Positions 1-4,756 of a stretch of DNA of 6,096 nt are shown here, piece after piece. A program made the translations under genes and the position numbers. The DNA lies in the NCBI GenBank assembly GCA_020433785.1, contig JAGRCC010000869.1:1-6096 (forward strand). The letters are read 5' to 3'. Positions within the stretch are counted from its first letter, which is position 1; every line of letters starts with the position of its first letter. The notes below the pieces were generated by a model. That model saw only the letters and a list, made by a program, of their open reading frames with translations. It was not told where the DNA came from and searched no databases. This DNA is from Anaerolineae bacterium (GTDB lineage Bacteria; Chloroflexota; Anaerolineae; 4572-78; J111).

Positions 1-1112
1 TGGTGCGTTTGCAGGCTGCGCGCCAGATGCTTCCGGAACCGGTCGGTGGCCTGCCCACCAAATTTTCCCGACAAGGTGAGAAAGACCACGCCATTTTTGG
101 CTCGCTCAGTAATGTGAAAGTCGGTTTTGAGCGTGGGGTTTTTGAGTTCGATTTCCCAGCCCTCCTGACCCACCACCACCTCGATTGAATGGCCCTGGCT
201 GTGGAGATACTCTTCCGTTTCTCGCTTGATCTGCATGAGTTCCGAGTCGGTGGTGGAGGGATCGTGATGAAAGAGGACCAGCCGCTTGGCGTTTGACTCG
301 GCGGCGATATCGGCCCCAATTAAGGCCGAACTGTGGCCCCAATCTTGTTTGACAAACGACTCGCGAACGGAGAACATCGTATCGAAGATCAACACATCGG
401 CATTGGCGTAAAAATTCCGGTATTTGAGCGTATCGAGGTTGTCCAGGCTGCGATACTCGGCGTCCGTGGCGACAACGGCAATGGCGTTATCGGCTTCGAT
501 CCGGAAAGAATAGGCTTTGCCGGGATGCTTTAGCTCGGTGTTACTGATCATCGCCTCGCCGATTTTGAGGAGTTGACCCTCTTTCAGTTGATGAAAATTC
601 AGCTTGGCGCGGATCTGGTCAAAGCTCAACGGAAAGACCGTCGCTTCCATTTGTTTAGCTAGAGTTTGCGGGACGTGATCGTGGATGTGATAGATGTCAA
701 AACTGTTGCCGGGGACGTGCAGCGGGGTAAAAAAAGGCAGCCCTTGGATATGATCCCAGTGGGTATGCGTAAAAAAGAGATGAGCATGCCCCTTGCCCCG
801 GCAAAAACCCAATCGCTGGGCGTGCTCATTGCGGGTATTCATCAAATAGTCGCCCAGTTCCCGAATACCGGACCCGGCGTCAAAAATCAGCAGATCGCTG
901 CCGCACTCGATGGTAATACAGGTGGTGTTGCCGCCCACGGTTGCCCCATCAAATGAAAGTTGATCGACAAAGGCCTTAACGGCTGATATATCAGAAAGGT
1001 CAATTTTTTGTTGGCCGGCCCAGGTTAGGGCCTTAATAATTTTTTGAGTGACTAGCTCCGGTTTGAGCGGCGCCGGAATAGAGCCTCTCGCTCCCCATAA
1101 CTTCAGCAGCAT
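1..1112 (-). CDS. MBL-fold metallo-hydrolase (COG1235-like) with C-terminal STAS-like domain, 3' end outside window
   Basis: The frame is open from an ATG at 1112 to the window edge, giving 370 visible residues and no stop. Residues 1-12 (LLKLWGARGSIP) and GGNTTC (60-65) match the opening of COG1235/PhnP-like metallo-beta-lactamase-fold proteins. The metal-binding motif THTHWDH is at 115-121 (H116, H118, D120, H121). Further likely ligands are H196 in KHPG, D217 in ATDAEY and H283 in FHHDP, with a typical WGHSS at 258-262, so the hydrolase site looks intact. From about residue 333 the sequence changes character: VVFLTLSGKFGG followed by an amphipathic helix resembles the first strand and helix of a STAS (anti-anti-sigma) domain, which the window edge cuts. 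The start is supported by GAGGAA at 1122-1117, 4 bases upstream. The substrate is unknown; phosphodiester hydrolysis is the usual family activity. The MBL call is firm and the STAS call is moderate. Confidence 0.9.
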   Translation of the reverse strand, partial: MLLKLWGARGSIPAPLKPELVTQKIIKALTWAGQQKIDLSDISAVKAFVDQLSFDGATVGGNTTCITIECGSDLLIFDAGSGIRELGDYLMNTRNEHAQRLGFCRGKGHAHLFFTHTHWDHIQGLPFFTPLHVPGNSFDIYHIHDHVPQTLAKQMEATVFPLSFDQIRAKLNFHQLKEGQLLKIGEAMISNTELKHPGKAYSFRIEADNAIAVVATDAEYRSLDNLDTLKYRNFYANADVLIFDTMFSVRESFVKQDWGHSSALIGADIAAESNAKRLVLFHHDPSTTDSELMQIKRETEEYLHSQGHSIEVVVGQEGWEIELKNPTLKTDFHITERAKNGVVFLTLSGKFGGQATDRFRKHLARSLQTH

Positions 1113-1168
1113 AAAGTTCCTCGTAGTTGAATTGTAAGGATAGATGATCTGCTGCCCAGGACGTTAGA

Positions 1169-1178
1169 TATCATGATA
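1169..1178. promoter_or_regulatory. 10-bp perfect palindrome in the leader of the MBL-fold gene
   Basis: TATCATGATA is a perfect palindrome about 57 bases upstream of the ATG at 1112. Its minus-strand reading starts with TATCAT, close to a -10 box, but no good -35 box lies at the right distance. It could be a small operator half or chance. Nothing ties it to a known regulator. Confidence 0.15.
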
Positions 1179-1246
1179 ATGCTTCCCCGACAAATACAAG
1201 TTGAAATAGCCACTTTACTTTGGTTACGCAAGGTAAGTGTGCAGAT

Positions 1247-1275
1247 ATAATGAAGGTAGCATGTTAAGAAGGCAA
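1247..1275 (-). promoter_or_regulatory. Weak candidate sigma70-type promoter for the MBL-fold gene
   Basis: On the minus strand TTGCCT (1275-1270) and CATTAT (1252-1247) are separated by 17 bases, each matching four of six consensus positions. Transcription would begin near 1240 and leave a leader of roughly 130 bases before the ATG at 1112. The region is AT-rich, so chance matches are likely. It is listed because the 215-base gap makes an independent promoter for this gene plausible. Confidence 0.2.
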
Positions 1276-1327
1276 TGACAATAGTCTAACTGTCCTGTTA
1301 TCGTATAGGAATCGTATGGGGGTAAAT

Positions 1328-1648
1328 CTATCCGGCTGTCGATTCGTCGAGCGCGGCCCCGGCTTGTCTGCCGCGTTCGATCAGCCAGGATTTGGGGTAA
1401 TTGGCCAGCACTTCGGCCACAACAGCGTCAGCCACTTCTTCCGGTGATCCTGATCGCTCTTCGGCTTCGCCCCAGTGGAATTGGTTCTGGTATTCATCCG
1501 AGCCGATCAAGCCTTCTTTCATCGCGATGGCATCGATCACGGCCATGTAGATATCGGGCAGTTGGCGCGAAATGCGCTGTCGTCGCCCGGCCTCGGCGCG
1601 CACAGTGCAGGGGATATCTTGCCAATACATAATTTTCACTGTGGTCAT
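1328..1648 (-). CDS. Small 'virulence factor' domain protein (PF13769-like)
   Basis: This 106-residue protein resembles the domain found at one end of the staphylococcal conserved virulence factor C family and as small stand-alone proteins in other bacteria. Supporting features are the opening VKIMYWQDIPCTVRAE, a basic RRQRISRQ stretch, the helix YMAVIDAIAMKEG, and the conserved-looking YQNQFHWGE and NYPKSWL segments. There is no signal peptide or membrane segment, so it is probably cytosolic. No biochemical activity is established for the domain that I can state. The frame stays open upstream to 1711, but the first 21 codons there overlap the repeat array and look non-coding. The ATG at 1648 has AGGTGA 5 bases before it, so I start there. 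It lies 125 bases after argJ on the same strand. The family label comes from remembered similarity; the reading frame itself is secure. Confidence 0.75.
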   Translation of the reverse strand: MTTVKIMYWQDIPCTVRAEAGRRQRISRQLPDIYMAVIDAIAMKEGLIGSDEYQNQFHWGEAEERSGSPEEVADAVVAEVLANYPKSWLIERGRQAGAALDESTAG

Positions 1649-1653
1649 TGCAG

Positions 1654-1659
1654 TCACCT
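1654..1659 (-). promoter_or_regulatory. Ribosome binding site fixing the start of the virulence-factor-domain gene
   Basis: AGGTGA on the minus strand lies 5 bases before the ATG at 1648. It favours this start over the longer frame beginning at 1711, whose extra codons run through the tandem repeat. Confidence 0.6.
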
Positions 1660-1667
1660 GTGGGAAT

Positions 1668-1695
1668 GATGCTTGATGAACGATGAATGATGAAT
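1668..1695. repeat. 7-bp tandem repeat, four units (GATGAAT type)
   Basis: On the plus strand four consecutive heptamers are seen: GATGCTT, GATGAAC, GATGAAT, GATGAAT, followed by AATTAC. The array sits in the argJ to virulence-factor-gene spacer, just upstream of the latter's ribosome binding site. The same heptamer in another rotation (AATGATG) recurs on the opposite strand at 4729-4756. The 13-base word at 1686-1698 is repeated exactly, inverted, at 4744-4756. Confidence 0.75.
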
Positions 1696-1715
1696 AATTA
1701 CTAGACAACAATGCA

Positions 1716-1737
1716 CCCCTTGATAAGGGTTAACCCT
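1716..1737. repeat. Overlapping short inverted repeats after argJ
   Basis: CCCTT-GAT-AAGGG (5-bp stem) overlaps the perfect 12-bp palindrome AGGGTTAACCCT at 1726-1737. The two share the AGGG arm, so in RNA they would be alternatives. They lie about 37 bases beyond the argJ stop. No T-run follows in the minus-strand direction, so this is not a convincing intrinsic terminator. Confidence 0.3.
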
Positions 1738-1773
1738 CTCAGGATGCTGTCTATTGATAATGAAAAACCGTTA

Positions 1774-2994
1774 TTAGGTATGATACTCGGCGTTGATTTC
1801 GATATATTTGTAAGAGTAGTCGCAGGTCCAAACGGCGGCTTCGGCTTGACCCACATCCAGATCGACCACCAATTTGACCTCGTCCGCTTCGGCCAGCCAG
1901 TCGTGAGCGGCGACGTCATCCAAGGGCACCGGTTCGCCGTTGTGCAGCAGCTGAAAATCGCCCAGCCACAGCGACACCCGGGCCGGATAGAGCAGTACCC
2001 CACTGCGGCCCAATGCGGCCAGGACGCGTCCCCAGTTGGGATCATTACCAAACAGAGCGGTTTTGACCAGCGGTGAAGTAGCGATGGTCTTCGCCGCAGT
2101 TTCGGCTTCGCCCTCGCTCACGGCGCGGCGCACGATGATTTCGACTAACTTGGTGGCCCCTTCACCATCCCGCGCGATGGCTTTGGCCAACCGGGTACAG
2201 AGCCGGGTTAGCGCCCTCACGAATGTCTCAAACTCCGGCGATTTTGGTTCAATCGTGGGGTGGCCGGCCTGTCCGGAAGCCAGCAGCAGCACCGTATCGT
2301 TGGTGCTGGTGTCGCCGTCAACCGTTAAGCGGTGAAAAGAGCGGCTCACCGCCTGCTTGAGCGCTTCTTTGAGCAACGCGGCCTCGATGGCGGCGTCGGT
2401 CACAATCACCGACAACATCGTGGCCATGTTAGGATGGATCATGCCGCTGCCCTTGGCCATCCCGCCCAGACTGACTGTTTGCCCGCCAATCGTCGTCTGC
2501 TCAAACGCCTCTTTCGGAACCAGGTCGGTGGTCATAATGGCCTGAGCCGCCGCCTGCCCTTGTCCGCCGGCCTCGGTTCCGATCAGATCGCTCGCCAGCC
2601 GGATGCCCTGTTCTACTTTGTCCATTGGCATCGGATCGCCGATAACGCCGGTGCTCATCACGAATACGGTATCGGCGGGCAAATGGCAGGCCGACTCGAC
2701 CAGCCGGGCCATCTGTTCGGCATCGCGCAGCCCCTGCTCGCCGGTGACGGCGTTGGCGTTACCCGCATTGATCACCACTCCCCGCAGCGCCCTGGCCGAG
2801 CGCTCCATTAAGGCCATGTCGTAGACAACCGGCGCGGCTTTAAAGCTGTTGGTAGTAAATACGGCGGCGGCGGCGCAAGGTCGATCGGCCAGCACCAGCG
2901 CCAAATCGGGATTGCCGGAAACCTTGAGACCGCAGGTGACGCCCACCGCGCGAAAACCGGGCACTTGCGTCAGAGAAGATGTTTGATTTGTCAT
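1774..2994 (-). CDS. argJ: Arginine biosynthesis protein ArgJ (glutamate N-acetyltransferase)
   Basis: This complete 406-residue ArgJ transfers the acetyl group from N-acetylornithine to glutamate, releasing ornithine and regenerating N-acetylglutamate. In bifunctional forms it also makes N-acetylglutamate from acetyl-CoA; which form this is cannot be read from sequence alone. The self-cleavage site is intact: KGSGMIHPNMATML with the A191-T192 bond, T192 becoming the nucleophile of the beta chain. The oxyanion-hole motif STGVIG is at 114-119 (T115, G116). VINAGNANA, RLTVDGDTSTND and GNDPNWGRVLAALGRSG are all present, and the C-terminus ends in INAEYHT as the family requires for substrate binding. 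The enzyme is cytosolic. The ATG at 2994 is preceded by AGGGAG 7 bases upstream, inside the end of the DUF3052 gene, so translation is probably coupled. No other arginine gene is visible in the window. Confidence 0.97.
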   Translation of the reverse strand: MTNQTSSLTQVPGFRAVGVTCGLKVSGNPDLALVLADRPCAAAAVFTTNSFKAAPVVYDMALMERSARALRGVVINAGNANAVTGEQGLRDAEQMARLVESACHLPADTVFVMSTGVIGDPMPMDKVEQGIRLASDLIGTEAGGQGQAAAQAIMTTDLVPKEAFEQTTIGGQTVSLGGMAKGSGMIHPNMATMLSVIVTDAAIEAALLKEALKQAVSRSFHRLTVDGDTSTNDTVLLLASGQAGHPTIEPKSPEFETFVRALTRLCTRLAKAIARDGEGATKLVEIIVRRAVSEGEAETAAKTIATSPLVKTALFGNDPNWGRVLAALGRSGVLLYPARVSLWLGDFQLLHNGEPVPLDDVAAHDWLAEADEVKLVVDLDVGQAEAAVWTCDYSYKYIEINAEYHT

Positions 2995-2998
2995 GATA

Positions 2999-3406
2999 TT
3001 ACTCCCTATCCTTCAATCGATACACAAACTTAAGACCCGACCAGATTTCATCTACGGCGCAAACTTTGACATCGACCAGGCCGTTAGCCAGCCCAATCTC
3101 GCGGACGATAGCTTCATCGAGGTCGGTTTCGACTTTTGAGGCTTTCTTGGGCCACGAAATCCACAGCATCCCATCGATGGCCATGACTACTTTGAGCCGG
3201 GGGAATAGAGCTTCCAATTCGAGCCGGGATTTAGTAAAAAATTGTATGATGTTAATGGCCATCTCCGGCGGCGCGACGAACCTGATCGTCTCCGGCAGCG
3301 GGCCGAGTGTATCCCCATAGTTTTCCGGCGGATTGACCAGATAGACGGTTAGACCGGGTTTGAGCCCGAGTTTAGCCGCCAGGGTTCGTTTTGAGTAGCC
3401 GGCCAT
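2999..3406 (-). CDS. DUF3052 family protein
   Basis: This 135-residue protein matches the DUF3052 family along its length. It opens AGYSKRTLAAKLGLKPG, continues with VYLVNPPENYGDTLGPLP, and ends with the characteristic DGMLWISWPKKASKVETD (78-95) and VDVKVCAVDEIWSGLKFVYR (111-130). The function of the family is not established. The predicted fold is a small soluble alpha/beta domain without signal peptide or membrane segment. The frame is open back to a TTG at 3499, but the extra N-terminal residues are encoded by the inverted-repeat spacer and the end of mcrC. The family start is the MAGYS at 3406, with GGGGA (3415-3411) 4 bases upstream. Only 4 bases separate its stop from argJ, so the two are co-transcribed. 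mcrC ends 70 bases upstream on the same strand; whether it belongs to that transcription unit is open. Confidence 0.88.
   Translation of the reverse strand: MAGYSKRTLAAKLGLKPGLTVYLVNPPENYGDTLGPLPETIRFVAPPEMAINIIQFFTKSRLELEALFPRLKVVMAIDGMLWISWPKKASKVETDLDEAIVREIGLANGLVDVKVCAVDEIWSGLKFVYRLKDRE
3002..3007 (-). promoter_or_regulatory. argJ ribosome binding site embedded in the DUF3052 gene end
   Basis: AGGGAG overlaps the last sense codons (AGG GAG) before the TAA of the DUF3052 gene and lies 7 bases before the argJ ATG. The arrangement suggests that ribosomes finishing the first gene help initiate argJ. Confidence 0.7.
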
Positions 3407-3434
3407 AAATTCCCCAGAACTGTAGAGGGGGCAA

Positions 3435-3469
3435 CAAAGTTTACTTTGACTGACAAAGCAAGCTTTGTC
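3435..3469. repeat. Two back-to-back perfect inverted repeats in the mcrC-DUF3052 spacer
   Basis: On the plus strand CAAAGT-TT-ACTTTG (3435-3448) is followed after 3 bases by GACAAAGC-AA-GCTTTGTC (3452-3469). Both dyads are perfect, with 6-bp and 8-bp arms, and share a CAAAG/CTTTG core. They occupy half of the 70-base spacer between the mcrC stop (3477) and the DUF3052 start (3406). They could be a paired protein-binding site or two tandem RNA hairpins in the DUF3052 leader. No T-run follows on the minus strand, so a simple intrinsic terminator after mcrC is unlikely. Confidence 0.7.
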
Positions 3470-3476
3470 GCTCCAA

Positions 3477-4685
3477 TTAATTTGCTCTATTGGTATCAAA
3501 GATTGATAAAGCGGCCAAAAACTTATACCCTGCCTGCTCTAAATCGCCGTCCAGGCCGAAGGTCAAACTCCGTACCCGTATCTGCCCGATTGTTTCGTCG
3601 AGCGGATGAGCCGGGGGCGTGGGATAAACCAGCACCGCATGGCGGCAGTCTTTGGCCTCGGCGTAAGTCACCGCCTGAAAAATATCATCGTTGGCTGGGC
3701 TGACGGGCGCTTTATACTTAGTATCCAGCACGCACCAGGCCGCGCCGCTGTTAGCTTCGTACAAGACCAGGTCGATGTCAAATTTCAGCTGACGCGATTG
3801 ACCGATCGTCACCCGTTCCTGAATTTTTAACCGCAGTGTATCGGGCAAGTGAGCGGTGAGCCACGCGGCCACAAACAACTCGTACAGCCGAGCCATATCG
3901 ACCAAAAACGGCAGCATCGTCCGATCGCCGAGCGCGTGAGTCGGGCCGCTCTGTTCTAAGAAAAAGCGACAGAGCGCATGCAACGGCTTGTAATCGTCGT
4001 TGAGGCGATGGTAGAGCCGGTTTACGCATACGTCAGGAGCAAAGGGCTGCACGGTCACCAGTCCCTGCATCGACCGGTAGGCTCGCCGGATCGTCGGCAG
4101 CACGCGTTCCGAGCAGAGACCACTGCGAGCAATTCGGCGCAGAGTCCAAGCCAGAATCTGGTTGTCCTCGATATCGGCGGTGTGATCGTGAAAGTGACAG
4201 TCGTGGTTGACCCGGCCCGGCGCGCGAATCGCCTGAGCTACATCGAGCCGCCCCCGGATGTAAGGCAGCGGTTCGGTCTGCGAGACATAGCTGCGGTAAA
4301 AGCCTTTGCGACTGCGATCCAGCACTCGCTGGGCCAATATCAGGGCTAATTGCTCATAAAATTCCGCCAACGATTGGCACTCGACCAGTCCCTTCAACCA
4401 TTCAGGATCGAGCCGGTAGGCATAGGCCAGCATCCGGAAAAGATTACTCAGCGGCACTTTGGGCTGAAGGGCAAACTGAATCTCCGACGTCAACGGGATA
4501 TGTCCCACCCAACCGAGCGGCGTCATCTGCCAGCGATAGCCCGTGGTCGGATCCGGAAACGCGACACTAACCTGCCGCCCATACCCCCGCCACAGCGCCT
4601 CACCGACCTCCAACGGCAGCACCCCCCGGTCGAGTGTCGTTCGCTCATATTCGGTTAACTCAATAATTTTCGACCCAACCGTCAT
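3477..4685 (-). CDS. mcrC: McrC-family nuclease subunit of a modification-dependent restriction system
   Basis: This is the partner of the McrB NTPase: McrC binds the McrB ring, stimulates NTP hydrolysis and cuts DNA. The protein has 402 residues from the ATG at 4685. The N-terminal half (to about residue 100) carries the McrC-type beta-rich region with GWVGHIPL and QPKVPLSNLFRML. The middle has PYIRGRLDV and the DHTADIEDNQILAWTL stretch typical of the family. The C-terminal PD-(D/E)xK nuclease core is intact: KFDIDLVL (D305) and VLDTKYK (D321, K323), followed by Q337 and Y341 in the QAVTYA helix. The likely start is ATG 4685, with GAGGGA 9 bases upstream; an in-frame TTG at 4691 is only 3 bases from that site and improbable. 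The gene follows mcrB by about 60 bases, which fits one transcript. Family membership is clear and the modification recognised is unknown. Confidence 0.93.
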   Translation of the reverse strand: MTVGSKIIELTEYERTTLDRGVLPLEVGEALWRGYGRQVSVAFPDPTTGYRWQMTPLGWVGHIPLTSEIQFALQPKVPLSNLFRMLAYAYRLDPEWLKGLVECQSLAEFYEQLALILAQRVLDRSRKGFYRSYVSQTEPLPYIRGRLDVAQAIRAPGRVNHDCHFHDHTADIEDNQILAWTLRRIARSGLCSERVLPTIRRAYRSMQGLVTVQPFAPDVCVNRLYHRLNDDYKPLHALCRFFLEQSGPTHALGDRTMLPFLVDMARLYELFVAAWLTAHLPDTLRLKIQERVTIGQSRQLKFDIDLVLYEANSGAAWCVLDTKYKAPVSPANDDIFQAVTYAEAKDCRHAVLVYPTPPAHPLDETIGQIRVRSLTFGLDGDLEQAGYKFLAALSIFDTNRAN

Positions 4686-4694
4686 CAACAAAAT

Positions 4695-4700
4695 TCCCTC
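4695..4700 (-). promoter_or_regulatory. mcrC ribosome binding site deciding between TTG and ATG starts
   Basis: GAGGGA on the minus strand is 3 bases from a TTG (4691), 6 from a second TTG (4688) and 9 from an ATG (4685). The spacing and codon preference point to the ATG, with the second TTG as alternative. Confidence 0.55.
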
Positions 4701-4728
4701 GAATTAAAACAACGACTATTCCTTACTT

Positions 4729-4756
4729 CATCAATCATCATTCATTATTCATCATT
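4729..4756. repeat. 7-bp tandem repeat, four units (AATGATG type), spanning the mcrB stop codon
   Basis: Read on the minus strand the units are AATGATG, AATAATG, AATGATG, ATTGATG. The last codons of mcrB (AAT GAT GAA TAA, residues NDE and stop) are part of the array, so the protein's C-terminus and stop come from repeat sequence. It is the inverted counterpart of the array at 1668-1695. Confidence 0.75.

Noticed and set aside
333..956. Plus-strand open frames opposite the MBL-fold gene
   Set aside because: The minus strand across this stretch encodes the metal-binding THTHWDH motif and the rest of the hydrolase domain without a stop. The plus-strand frames are shadows.
1701..2051. Minus-strand open frame overlapping the 3' end of argJ
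   Set aside because: It is a different frame over the conserved ArgJ C-terminus (GNDPNWGR to INAEYHT), Trp- and Cys-rich with no family motif. It is read through only because of argJ composition.
2332..2811. Plus-strand open frame of 159 codons opposite argJ
   Set aside because: It lies entirely antisense to a complete, motif-verified argJ. The translation is rich in His, Arg and Gly without any family motif, as expected for an antisense shadow in GC-rich DNA.
3407..3476. Intrinsic terminator after mcrC
   Set aside because: The inverted repeats are AT-rich, and no T-run follows in the direction of transcription; the next bases on the minus strand are a C-run.
3978..4658. Plus-strand open frames opposite mcrC
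   Set aside because: They are antisense to an intact McrC frame and show no recognisable domain or convincing ribosome binding site.
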